Positions 17,542-25,776 of a stretch of DNA of 64,000 nt are shown piece by piece; within the stretch, counting starts at the first letter, position 1; every line of letters starts with the position of its first letter. The translations under genes and the position numbers were made by a program. The notes beneath the pieces were generated by a model, which had not been told where the DNA came from, made no database searches, and saw nothing but the letters and a program-made list of their open reading frames with translations. The stretch is from Bradyrhizobium sp. CCBAU 51765 (GTDB lineage: Bacteria > Pseudomonadota > Alphaproteobacteria > Rhizobiales > Xanthobacteraceae): NCBI RefSeq assembly GCF_015291725.1, contig NZ_CP030038.1, positions 3,771,001 to 3,835,000 on the forward strand, given 5' to 3'.

Positions 17542-18675
17542 TTAATGATTGGCAAATGCGTCGCGATAGCCGGCGAGCACGCCCTCGACCATCGCGGCTT
17601 GCGAGAAATGTGCCGAGATGCGCTCGCGCAAGGACGTCGCGCGCTGTGCGGTCGTTTGCGGATCGTCCAGCGCCGCGGCGATCGCCTCCGCCATGGCCTC
17701 GGGATTGCTCGGTGCAAACAAAGCGGGGCTGTCGGAGCCGAAGATCTCGGGAATGCCGCCGATGCGGGACGCGATCATCGGAATACCGGCGGCACCCGCC
17801 TCGATCACCACGTAAGGCATGGAATCGCCGCGCGAGGGGACGATCAGCAGCCGCCCCTTGGAGAAGCCGTAGCGCGGCTTGACGTGGCCGATGAAGCGGA
17901 TGGCGTCGGAGAGTCCCAGCCTCTCGACCTGCGCTTTCAACGCCGCCGTTTCCTCGCCGTCGCCGCCGAGCGTCAGCGTGACCTTCCTGCCGCCCGCATG
18001 CAGCTGCGCCACGGCATCGACCAGCAGATCCGCGCCCTTGATGTGCCTGAACTCGCCGACATAAGCGAGGTCGGTGGCATCGTCGGCCGTCACGACAGGC
18101 TCGAACTCCTCGGGAGTGACGCCATTGAAGACGCAGCGCACCACGCCCTTGGGCGTGCCGACGATGCGTTGATAGGTGTCGCGGGCAAATGCGCTCTCGA
18201 ACAGGAACAGGTCGGTCGAATCCATCAGCGCGCGCTCGAGCCGTGCGTAGAACTCGCCCTTTAGGGTGTTGAGGGGATAGTGCAGCGAACCGCCATGCGG
18301 GGTGTAGATGCGGATGGTGTCGTCGGAGCGCCGCCGCATGCGGATGAAGGCGCCGGCCTTGGCGCCATGGCCGTGCATCACGTCGGGCTTGAGCGTGGCG
18401 ATCAGGCGCCGCATGCGAAGCCATACCATGACATCGTCGGGCGACGGCTCGCGGCGGATCGCGAGCCGGTGCACGCCGAGCTTCAGCCTAGGCGCGAGCT
18501 CGGCGAGCGCCTTGTCGGCGCGCTCCCCTCCGGTGAGGCTGTCGGCGAGAATGCCGACATGATGGCCGCGGTCGACCTGGCCGTTGGCGACGTCGAGGAT
18601 GTGGCGGAAGATGCCTCCGACCGGAGCACGCACGGCGTGCAGGATGCGAAGTGGCCGGTCGGGAGAGGAGGACAT
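17542..18675 (-). CDS. glycosyltransferase family 4
   Basis: The 377-residue GT-B fold enzyme has PVGGIFRHILDVANG at the N-terminus and HGHGAKAGAFIR in the first domain. The GT4 donor-site signature follows: LAYVGEFRHIKGADLL, then PSRGDSMPYVVIEAGAAGIPMIAS. It would extend the lipid-linked polysaccharide repeat unit in the cytoplasm. The ATG at 18675 (MSSSPDRPLRILH) is preferred to the one at 18756. It is divergent from the chain-length protein at 18877, with the shared promoter region between them. Confidence 0.86.
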   Translation of the reverse strand: MSSSPDRPLRILHAVRAPVGGIFRHILDVANGQVDRGHHVGILADSLTGGERADKALAELAPRLKLGVHRLAIRREPSPDDVMVWLRMRRLIATLKPDVMHGHGAKAGAFIRMRRRSDDTIRIYTPHGGSLHYPLNTLKGEFYARLERALMDSTDLFLFESAFARDTYQRIVGTPKGVVRCVFNGVTPEEFEPVVTADDATDLAYVGEFRHIKGADLLVDAVAQLHAGGRKVTLTLGGDGEETAALKAQVERLGLSDAIRFIGHVKPRYGFSKGRLLIVPSRGDSMPYVVIEAGAAGIPMIASRIGGIPEIFGSDSPALFAPSNPEAMAEAIAAALDDPQTTAQRATSLRERISAHFSQAAMVEGVLAGYRDAFANH

Positions 18676-18876
18676 GATCGAAACCAGATCGACGGCGACT
18701 GCCGAACAATTCTCGCGAAATAATCGTGAGGGATTAAGGGCCCTCGTGGTTAACAAACGGTGACGAGCGCACGCGGGTCGGCCGCCGGCCGCCGCGATTA
18801 ACCCAGCGGCAACCTTAATGGAGTGTAATCGCCCCGGTTGAGGTAGAGTCGCAGCGTTGCCCTGCGGGAGTGTTCG

Positions 18877-21162
18877 ATGCGTTTAGCGTTCTGGCGTGAC
18901 AGCAAGGCCAAGGCGGTGATCGAGCGGGCAGTCTCGAAGTCCAGACCCAAGCCTGCGCCCAAGGTCGAGCCCAAGGTCGAGCCCAAGATCGAAGCCGAGG
19001 TTGAAGCAGGCGCTGCGCCGGTTACCACGAAGCCGGCCCAAGTCGAATCCGGCGACATCGACCTGCGCGCGCTTGGAGCGGCATTGGCGCGCAAGCGCAG
19101 CTGGATCATCGTGCCGACGATGCTGGCGCTCGTTGCGTCCCTCGCTGTCGTCAATCTCGTCACGCCGCGCTACAAGTCTGAAGCCCGCATCCTGATCGAC
19201 GGCCGCGAGAACGTGTTCCTGCGCCCGAACAGCGACCGCACCGAGGAGCGGCAGGCGCTCGACGCCGAGGCCGTCACCAGCCAGGTGCAGCTGGTGTTGT
19301 CGCGCGACCTCGCGCGGGAGATCATCAGAAAGAACAAGCTCGCGGAACGCCCCGAATTCGACCCGGTGCTGCAAGGCGTCTCGCCTCTGAAATCGCTTGC
19401 CGCGCTCATCGGTATCGCCCGCGATCCGTTCTCGATGACGCCGGAAGAGCGCGTGCTCGATGCCTATTACGAACGCCTCCAGGCCTACGCGGTCGACAAG
19501 TCGCGCGTGATCGTGATCGAATTCCAGTCCGCCGATCCCGAGCTTGCCGCCCGCGTCGCCAATTCGATCGCCGACGGCTATCTCGTGCTCCAGCAGGGCG
19601 TGCGCCAGGAGCAGGCCAAGAACGCCAGCCAGTGGCTGGCCGGCGAGATCGAGAGCCTGCGCAAGAAGGTCTCGGAGGCCGAGGCGAGGGTCGAGGACTT
19701 CCGTTCCAAGTCGAGCCTGTTCGTCGGGACCAACAACACCACGCTGTCGAACCAGCAGATGGGCGAGGTGAACACCCAGCTCAACAATGCGCGCTCGATG
19801 AAGGCGGATGCGGAATCCAAGGCGCGGCTGATCAAGGAGATGCTCCAGACCGGCAAGCCGATCGAGGCATCCGAGGTCGTGAACTCCGAATTGATGCGCC
19901 GGCTGTCGGAGCAGAGGGTGACCCTGCGCGCGCAGCTCGCCGAACAGTCATCCACGCTGCTCGGCAATCATCCGCGGATCAAGGAGCTGAAGGCGCAGCT
20001 CGGCGATCTCGACAATCAAATCCGCGACGAAGCGGCCAAGATCTCGCGCTCGCTCGAAAACGACGCCCGGATCGCCAGCGGCCGGGTCGATGGCCTGACC
20101 GTGAGCCTCGAGCAGCTCAAGAAGCAGGCGGCCTCGACCAACGGCCAGGATGTCCAGCTCCGCGCCCTGGAGCGCGAAGCCAAGGCGCAGCGCGACCTGC
20201 TCGAGACCTATCTGGCCAAGTACCGCGAAGCCAATACCCGCGAAACCATCGATACCGCGCCGACGGACGGCCGCATCATCTCGCGCGCCATGGTCTCGAA
20301 CACGCCGGCCTATCCGAAGAAGCTGCCGATCGTGCTGATCGCGACCATCGCGACGCTGCTGCTGTCGTCCGGTGTCGTCGTCACCGGTGAACTCTTGCGC
20401 CAGACTGCGCCGCGTGCGGCAGCCGTGTTCACGCCGGCGGCGGTTCGGCGGGAGCCGGCGGTGGCTCGGCAAGAATTGGTGGTGGAGCCAGTCGTCGCAC
20501 CCGTCACCGAAGAGCCGGCGCCGCTTCAGCCGGAGATCACGGCCGACGCCGGTGTGACGGAGTTCGCCGAGATCGAGCACCTCGCCGACCGCCTGCGTGC
20601 CGCGGGCGCGGCCGCGAAGAAGGTCACGGTGCTCGGCACCGCGCCCGGCGCCGCCATCACGCTGTCGACGTTGACGCTCGCCCGGCGCCTGGCGCGCGAT
20701 GCCCGCGTCGTCGTGGTCGATCTCGCCGCGTCCTCGCCGATCATTGCCGCGGTCTCCGTCGATGCGTCGGCGCCGGGCCTCGCCGAGCTGATGCAGGGTG
20801 AGGCCTCGTTCGCCCAGATCATCACCCGCGACAAGCTCTCGCGTCTGCATCTGGTCATGGCCGGTCGTCCCGGCTTCGACCGCAGCCTGCTGCAATCGCC
20901 GCGCGTGGCGCTCGCGATCGACGCGCTGCTGCGCGCCTACGACCACGTGCTCATCGATGCCGGCAGCGCCTCCGATCTTCCGGCCGAACTGCTGACGGCG
21001 CATGCCCGCGCCGTCGTGGTGCCCGATGCGTCGATGGCCGCTGATGCCCGCACGCTGATGTGCGAGCAGCTGAGGGAGGTCGGCTTCAGCGAGGTGACGA
21101 TGCTGAGCAAGCCGGTGCAGCCGTCGGATGCGATGGAAGCGCCGCGCGTCGTGGCGGCGTGA
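18877..21162 (+). CDS. exopolysaccharide chain-length/co-polymerase protein (GumC/Wzc type) with degenerate kinase domain
   Basis: The 761-residue protein has a cytoplasmic N-terminus with a Lys-Pro-Glu repeat (PKVEPKVEPKIEAEVE, residues 28-43) and a first membrane span near residue 80. A long periplasmic coiled-coil Wzz/GNVR region and a second span near residue 490 follow, then a C-terminal BY-kinase-like domain. The Walker A region reads TAPGAAITLS (588-597) where PGEGKST is expected, so the Lys is Ile594. The Walker B-like strand VVVVDLAASS is also altered, and no C-terminal Tyr cluster is seen. It probably controls chain length without kinase activity. Confidence 0.83.
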   Translation: MRLAFWRDSKAKAVIERAVSKSRPKPAPKVEPKVEPKIEAEVEAGAAPVTTKPAQVESGDIDLRALGAALARKRSWIIVPTMLALVASLAVVNLVTPRYKSEARILIDGRENVFLRPNSDRTEERQALDAEAVTSQVQLVLSRDLAREIIRKNKLAERPEFDPVLQGVSPLKSLAALIGIARDPFSMTPEERVLDAYYERLQAYAVDKSRVIVIEFQSADPELAARVANSIADGYLVLQQGVRQEQAKNASQWLAGEIESLRKKVSEAEARVEDFRSKSSLFVGTNNTTLSNQQMGEVNTQLNNARSMKADAESKARLIKEMLQTGKPIEASEVVNSELMRRLSEQRVTLRAQLAEQSSTLLGNHPRIKELKAQLGDLDNQIRDEAAKISRSLENDARIASGRVDGLTVSLEQLKKQAASTNGQDVQLRALEREAKAQRDLLETYLAKYREANTRETIDTAPTDGRIISRAMVSNTPAYPKKLPIVLIATIATLLLSSGVVVTGELLRQTAPRAAAVFTPAAVRREPAVARQELVVEPVVAPVTEEPAPLQPEITADAGVTEFAEIEHLADRLRAAGAAAKKVTVLGTAPGAAITLSTLTLARRLARDARVVVVDLAASSPIIAAVSVDASAPGLAELMQGEASFAQIITRDKLSRLHLVMAGRPGFDRSLLQSPRVALAIDALLRAYDHVLIDAGSASDLPAELLTAHARAVVVPDASMAADARTLMCEQLREVGFSEVTMLSKPVQPSDAMEAPRVVAA

Positions 21163-21166
21163 TCTC

Positions 21167-21228
21167 TCTTGCGATCTCCTCTTGTGGGAGAGGGTGTCTC
21201 GCCGCGTAGCGGCGAGACGGGTGAGTGG
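21167..21228. repeat. palindromic intergenic repeat, family B (inverted copy)
   Basis: CTCCTCTTGTGGGAGAGGGTG followed by TCTCGCCGCGTAGCGGCGAGACGGGTGAG. It is related to the element at 21364-21416 but in the opposite orientation. Confidence 0.6.
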
Positions 21229-21247
21229 TATCTTCCACGAGTCGGGA

Positions 21248-21346
21248 ATCGTAGGGTGGGCAAAGGCGCACTTGCGCCGTGCCCACCACACTCCAGCGGT
21301 TTTCGACAGACGTGGTGGGCACGCTTCGCTTTGCCCACCCTACGAT
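21248..21346. repeat. long inverted intergenic repeat, family C
   Basis: ATCGTAGGGTGGGCAAAG at the left end is the reverse complement of CTTTGCCCACCCTACGAT at the right end. GCCCACCACAC and GTGGTGGGC pair inside. The 99-base element folds into a nearly complete hairpin downstream of the chain-length gene. Confidence 0.8.
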
Positions 21347-21363
21347 ATCTGTGTTCGCGGAGA

Positions 21364-21416
21364 GAACCCCTCATCCGGCGCTTCGCGCCACCTTCTCCCG
21401 CAAGGGGAGAAGGGAA
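21364..21416. repeat. palindromic intergenic repeat, family B
   Basis: Contains CCTCATCCGGCGCTTCGCG and CCTTCTCCCGCAAGGGGAG, a repeat frequently seen between Bradyrhizobium genes. It faces the inverted copy at 21167-21228 across the family C hairpin. Confidence 0.6.
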
Positions 21417-21433
21417 GCCAGCTCGCGAGTTCT

Positions 21434-22615
21434 TTACCCGAACGCCTGCCGCAGCCGTCGGGCCATGTCGAACAGCATCTGGTTCTGCTTCACCAGCCGC
21501 TTGCCGTGGCTGAGCGAGGACATCGCCATCGCCGCGAGCTTGCCGCGGGAGGTCAGGGGCACGAAGCTGTCGAAAATGTCCTCGTCGTCCTTGCAGAACA
21601 TTCGCTTGTACTCGTCCGAGCCGATGCCGAGGTCGAGCGAGCGGTAGCCGAATTCGGCACAGCGATCGATGATGTAGCGCATCAGGATCAGGCCCGGGCT
21701 GTAGCGGGCGTGCTCGGACATCGTGTAGGTGTTGAACATCATCGAGAAGCGCTCGCCGTCGGCGACGCCGGCGAAGATCGCGATCACCTCCTCGTCGCAT
21801 TCCAGCGCATGGATGTCGATGACGCGGCCTTCACTGCGCGGCGCAAGGCAGGCGCTGCGGACGAACTGTTCGACGCCGGGCTCGGCGAAGACGTTCGGGA
21901 GCTTCTGCTCCGCCATCCGCACCGGCTTGACGCGGAAGAACCAGTCGAGCAGCCGGGTGATGTCCGCGTCCGACGTGGCCAGGTGATAGCGGTAGCCGGC
22001 GAGCGACTGAAGCTTCTTTTCCTTGCTCTTGAGACGGCGACGAAGCGAATTGCTGATCCGCGATGCCGGCGGGCCGCCGGGCTCCATCACCAGCCGGGGA
22101 CAGCCGTTGATCGCGCTCTGTCGCGGCAGTAGCGCAAACGGGTTCTGCTGGTCATGCCAGCGCTGCGGCTGCTGCGTCAGCACGAGCACGTCGAGATGCT
22201 CTCGCAGCGGCGCAAGCAGTGCGTCGAGATCGGCGACGGCGGCCTGTGCCGCGAACTCGGCATTCCACAGGGCCATGTTGAAGGTCGTATGCTTGCCGCC
22301 CATGAAGCAAGCCGTGCGCACGCCGTGGCTTTGGCGTTGCGAGAGCGGCAGCAGCAGCAGCGGGTGGCGCTCGGCGTCGCGGGCGATCACGATGAACGGC
22401 CGGGCGCCTTCATGGGTGCCCACCAGGCGTTGCCACGGGCTGAGCAGGTCGAAGCGTTGGTAGGGCGTGAAGAGATGGCCGTTCGCCTCGAAGGCACGCC
22501 AGATCGCCTCGGCCTCGGCGAGATCGGTGACGATATCGACCTGCGCGATACGGCTCGCTTTCGACCGCGCTGGCGCTTCTGCCGTCCGGCTTTGCATCGC
22601 CGCAGCCATGGTCAT
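21434..22615 (-). CDS. GNAT acyltransferase, BcsL/CelD-like
   Basis: The roughly 393-residue double-GNAT protein belongs to the family implicated in cellulose and exopolysaccharide acylation. Conserved parts include LFTPYQRFDLLSPWQ near the N-terminus and GVADGERFSMMFNTYTMSEHARYSPGLILMRYIID, then RSLDLGIGSDEYKRMFCKD near the C-terminus. It likely modifies the polysaccharide or its precursor. Starts at ATG 22615 or ATG 22609 are equally plausible. It is divergent from the NodB-like gene. Confidence 0.8.
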   Translation of the reverse strand: MTMAAAMQSRTAEAPARSKASRIAQVDIVTDLAEAEAIWRAFEANGHLFTPYQRFDLLSPWQRLVGTHEGARPFIVIARDAERHPLLLLPLSQRQSHGVRTACFMGGKHTTFNMALWNAEFAAQAAVADLDALLAPLREHLDVLVLTQQPQRWHDQQNPFALLPRQSAINGCPRLVMEPGGPPASRISNSLRRRLKSKEKKLQSLAGYRYHLATSDADITRLLDWFFRVKPVRMAEQKLPNVFAEPGVEQFVRSACLAPRSEGRVIDIHALECDEEVIAIFAGVADGERFSMMFNTYTMSEHARYSPGLILMRYIIDRCAEFGYRSLDLGIGSDEYKRMFCKDDEDIFDSFVPLTSRGKLAAMAMSSLSHGKRLVKQNQMLFDMARRLRQAFG

Positions 22616-22744
22616 TCGCGAAACCTGTCGAGAAATCCAGAATACGTATTTCGGCCTGTGGCCGACCTTTGCAAACAAAGGTCAACAAAGGGTAATGACG
22701 ATGGGAGAGGGGAACGGGCGCCGGCGAGCGCGAAGGGCGGGAAT

Positions 22745-23791
22745 TTGGCATCCGACGACAGATGGCTGGAACGGCTGCGCCTTGAACTGGCCTGGTTCAC
22801 TGGCCGGGCCATGCTGCACAGTCGCGGTGCCGGCGTCATCCTGCGCTTTGCGCATGTGCGCCCGCGGCGGCGAGGATTTCAGCCGCTGCGCGCCAACGAG
22901 ATCACGCCGCAATTCCTCGATCGCGCCATCCGCGCGCTGAAGCGGTGGAGGTACGATTTCCTCGGCATGGACGAGGTCTGCCGGCGCGCCGTGACGCTGC
23001 CGGAGAAGCGTCGTTTCGTGGCGCTGACCTTCGATGGTGCGCCCAAGGACCTCATCAGCTTCGCCTATCCGGTGCTGAGGCGCCATGCCGTACCTTTCAC
23101 GATCTATGTGCCCACCGCCTTTCCCGACGGCGTCGGCGAAGCCTGGTGGCTCGGTCTCGAACAGGTGATCGCGCGCGAGAGCCGGCTCAGCCTGATGATG
23201 GGCGACAGGGAGCAACGTTTCACCGTCACCGACAATGCCGGGAAGCAGGCACTGTTTTCGTATCTCGAGAGCTGGCTGCGCTCGTTGCCGCCCGCGGAGC
23301 TGTCGGCCGCGATTGCCGATCTCTGCACGCGCTACAGGATCGATCTCGCCGCGCTCTCGCGCGAGGCGTCGATGGATTGGGAAGACCTGGCGCAGCTGGC
23401 AGCCGATCCGCTCGTGACGGTCGGCAGCGCGACCGTCGACTATCCCGTTCTCGCCAACATGAAGGATGCCGCCGCGCTGCGCGAGATGGCGATGGGCAAG
23501 GCCGTCGCGGAAGCGGCTTTTGGCCGCGAGATCAGGCATTTCGCTTTCCCGTTCGGCGATCGCTCTTCGTTTCGGCGCAGCCACGTCGTGATGGCGGAGG
23601 AGGCCGGATTTGCCAGCGCGGTGTCGACGATCCCGGGTATCGTGGACGCGGAGGGCCGCACCAATCTGCGCGCGCTGCCGCGGATTTCCTGGGACGGACG
23701 AGTGCGTTCGCTGCGGATGCTGCGCGTGCTGGCGTCGGGTGTCGCCTTTGCGCCGGTGAAACCGACGGGCAGCGTGATGGGCCAGACTTAA
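22745..23791 (+). CDS. polysaccharide-deacetylase-like (NodB fold) protein without metal triad
   Basis: A NodB-homology domain is recognisable: FVALTFDGAPKDLISFAYPVLRRHAVPFTIYVPT, then the C-terminal IRHFAFPFGDRSSF. The catalytic TFDDG is TFDG here (Asp97, Gly98). The metal-binding HxxxH motif is replaced: GSATVDYP has Ala229 and Tyr233 at the His positions. Deacetylase activity is therefore unlikely. The TTG at 22745 with GGGCGGG upstream is the preferred start (348 residues), with ATG 22811 as the alternative. It may bind polysaccharide in the exopolysaccharide machinery. Confidence 0.75.
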   Translation: MASDDRWLERLRLELAWFTGRAMLHSRGAGVILRFAHVRPRRRGFQPLRANEITPQFLDRAIRALKRWRYDFLGMDEVCRRAVTLPEKRRFVALTFDGAPKDLISFAYPVLRRHAVPFTIYVPTAFPDGVGEAWWLGLEQVIARESRLSLMMGDREQRFTVTDNAGKQALFSYLESWLRSLPPAELSAAIADLCTRYRIDLAALSREASMDWEDLAQLAADPLVTVGSATVDYPVLANMKDAAALREMAMGKAVAEAAFGREIRHFAFPFGDRSSFRRSHVVMAEEAGFASAVSTIPGIVDAEGRTNLRALPRISWDGRVRSLRMLRVLASGVAFAPVKPTGSVMGQT

Positions 23792-24009
23792 CGCGTGGAC
23801 TTGACGCGGTCGGGCCGCTGCATCCAGCTCACGATCGGCATCGCCGGCAGCACCCAGCCCATGCCGATCACGACATAGTAGATCGCCTGCCGCCAGCCGG
23901 ACTCGGCGATCCACGGCATCTGCGCGGCCGCCATGCCAAGCAGGGACCAGACCGTGGCCAGCACCAGGAGCAGGATGGCGCCGAGGAACTTGCGGGTGCG
24001 GATCGTCAT
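23788..24009 (-). CDS. DUF2842 small membrane protein
   Basis: The 73-residue protein has two membrane spans (FLGAILLLVLATVWSLLGMA and IYYVVIGMGWVLPAMPIVSW) and the ending WMQRPDR seen in the alphaproteobacterial DUF2842 family. The start at ATG 24009 is preferred to 24042. Its stop overlaps the convergent NodB-like gene by four bases. It is divergent from heme A synthase. The function is unknown. Confidence 0.82.
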   Translation of the reverse strand: MTIRTRKFLGAILLLVLATVWSLLGMAAAQMPWIAESGWRQAIYYVVIGMGWVLPAMPIVSWMQRPDRVKSTR

Positions 24010-24102
24010 GGCGGGAGCTTGCTGCTTTCGCGTAACTTGCACTGAAGGAGCGGGGGACTATAAGGGGCACGCAGTCCGGTTCAAGCCTGGTTTTTGCTCC
24101 GA

Positions 24103-25185
24103 ATGACGACGATTTCCACCCCGTCCGAACCGCATCGCGCCGTGCGCTGGTGGCTGATCGCAGTGGCCGCGCTGATCGCACTGATGGTGCTGGTCGGCGG
24201 CGCGACGCGGCTGACGGAATCCGGCCTCTCGATCGTCGAGTGGAAGCCGGTCACGGGCAGTGTTCCGCCGCTCTCCGAGGCGCAGTGGACCGAAGCATTC
24301 GAGGCCTACAAGAAGATCCCGCAATATCGCGAGCTCAACGCCGGCATGAGCCTGTCCGAGTTCAAGGAGATTTTCTGGTGGGAGTGGAGCCACCGGCTGC
24401 TCGGGCGCTTCATCGGTATCGCTTATCTCTTGCCGTTCCTGTTCTTCCTCTGGCGCGGCGGCCTGTCGGGCGAGCTGAAGCGGCGGCTGTGGCTGCTGTT
24501 CGCGCTCGGCGGTCTGCAGGGGGCCGTCGGCTGGTGGATGGTGGCCTCGGGCCTGACCGAGCGGGTCGAGGTCTCGCAATACCGGCTGGCGACACACCTG
24601 GTGCTGGCGCTTCTGATCTTCGCCGGGATCGTCTGGACGGTGCGGCGGCTCAAGGAGCGGCCGCAGATCTCGTCGCCCGCGCGGCTGCGGCTCATGAGCG
24701 CGCTGCTTCTCGCCGTGACCTTCGTGCAGATCTATTTCGGCGCGCTGGTCGCGGGCCTCCGCGCCGGGCGCGCCTACAACACCTGGCCGCAGATCGACGG
24801 CGCGTTCATCCCGTCGGCGGAACGGTTGTGGTTCGAGACTCCGTGGTGGCGCAACATGTTCGACAACGTGCTGACCGTGCAGTTCGAGCACCGCATGACC
24901 GCCTATCTGCTGTTCGCGCTTGCGGCGCTGCACGCAATCGACGCGGTGCGCTCGCGCGCAGGGTCGGCGGCGATCGGCGCGCTGTGGCTGTTTGCGGCCG
25001 TGAGCCTGCAGGCGGTGCTCGGCATCCTCACGCTGCTCAACCAGGTGCCGATCGATCTGGCGCTCGCCCACCAGGCGGTCGCGATCGTGGTGTTGACGCT
25101 AGCGGTGATGCAGGTCGAACGGCTGGCGACGCGACAATCAGCGCAGGCAGAGCCGCGCGCGGTTCCGGTCAGTCAGCCCGGCTGA
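24103..25185 (+). CDS. ctaA: heme A synthase (CtaA/COX15)
   Basis: The 360-residue membrane protein has about eight spans and oxidises the C8 methyl of heme O to the formyl of heme A for aa3-type cytochrome oxidase. Diagnostic features are GGATRLTESGLSIVEWKPV near the N-terminus and four conserved His-bearing helices: EWSHRLLGR, LATHLVLAL, FEHRMTAYLL and LAHQAVAI. The ATG at 24103 is preferred over the TTG at 24094. The gene ends within the first of two tandem 15-base palindromes. Confidence 0.94.
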   Translation: MTTISTPSEPHRAVRWWLIAVAALIALMVLVGGATRLTESGLSIVEWKPVTGSVPPLSEAQWTEAFEAYKKIPQYRELNAGMSLSEFKEIFWWEWSHRLLGRFIGIAYLLPFLFFLWRGGLSGELKRRLWLLFALGGLQGAVGWWMVASGLTERVEVSQYRLATHLVLALLIFAGIVWTVRRLKERPQISSPARLRLMSALLLAVTFVQIYFGALVAGLRAGRAYNTWPQIDGAFIPSAERLWFETPWWRNMFDNVLTVQFEHRMTAYLLFALAALHAIDAVRSRAGSAAIGALWLFAAVSLQAVLGILTLLNQVPIDLALAHQAVAIVVLTLAVMQVERLATRQSAQAEPRAVPVSQPG

Positions 25186-25206
25186 TCACCATCAGCCCGG
25201 CTGATC
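25173..25206. terminator. tandem palindromes at convergent gene ends
   Basis: TCAGCCCGGCTGATC occurs twice, at 25173-25187 and 25192-25206. Each copy is a near-perfect palindrome. The first contains the ctaA stop codon and the second is six bases from the stop of the convergent small gene. They probably arose by a local duplication and may act as a bidirectional terminator. Confidence 0.5.
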
Positions 25207-25211
25207 GGAGA

Positions 25212-25556
25212 TCAGCAATAGCCGTAAACGCCGCACGCGTAGGGCAGACGCCAGAAATAATCGACCTGCTTCCCGCCGTAATACGCGCCCTGATAATCGT
25301 AGCTCCAGGGGCGGCCGTAATAGCCCGGCAAGGTGTTGGAGCCGGGCAGCAGCGGCGTGCCCGGCAGGTTGCGGATGTAGCTGCCGATGCCATAGGCCGG
25401 CGAGATCAGCGCATCCGGATCGGTCTCGACATAGACCTGCGGCGGATCCTGCGGCGGCACGGCGGCGCGCCGCTTCGGCGTCGCCGGCAGATCGGCGGCC
25501 AGCGCGCCTGAAACCGTCAGCATCGCCGCAAGGGCAGGCACCATCCAGCGCAGCAT
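25212..25556 (-). CDS. small secreted protein, Pro/Tyr-rich
   Basis: The 114-residue protein has a signal peptide (MLRWMVPALAAMLTVSGALA, cleavage before ADLP). The mature part is rich in Pro, Gly and Tyr, for example GYYGRPWSYDYQGAYYGG, and ends with two Cys (ACGVYGYC). No enzyme motif is seen. It probably resides in the periplasm or outer membrane. Confidence 0.75.
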   Translation of the reverse strand: MLRWMVPALAAMLTVSGALAADLPATPKRRAAVPPQDPPQVYVETDPDALISPAYGIGSYIRNLPGTPLLPGSNTLPGYYGRPWSYDYQGAYYGGKQVDYFWRLPYACGVYGYC

Positions 25557-25648
25557 CGTCGGCTCCGAATCAAAAGGGGCGATCCAAGGACGATGTATGG
25601 GGCAGATGTGGTTAATGACTGTTAACTGACGACGGCCAAACGGCCGCC

Positions 25649-25768
25649 GTCATCCGGGGCGGTGCGAAGCACCCAACCCGGAACCTCCAGCTGGATCAGA
25701 CAAGATCGAGGTTCCCCGGTGCGCAATTGCGCACCTGAGGTTCGCGCTATCGCGCGCCCCGGAACGAC
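25649..25768. repeat. palindromic intergenic repeat, family D
   Basis: A 120-base element has ends GTCATCCGGGG and CCCCGGAACGAC and an internal GTGCGCAATTGCGCAC palindrome. It lies just after the 3' end of the sulfhydrylase gene. Its ends are typical of intergenic repeats in this genus. Confidence 0.65.
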
Positions 25769-25776
25769 GCGGAAAA

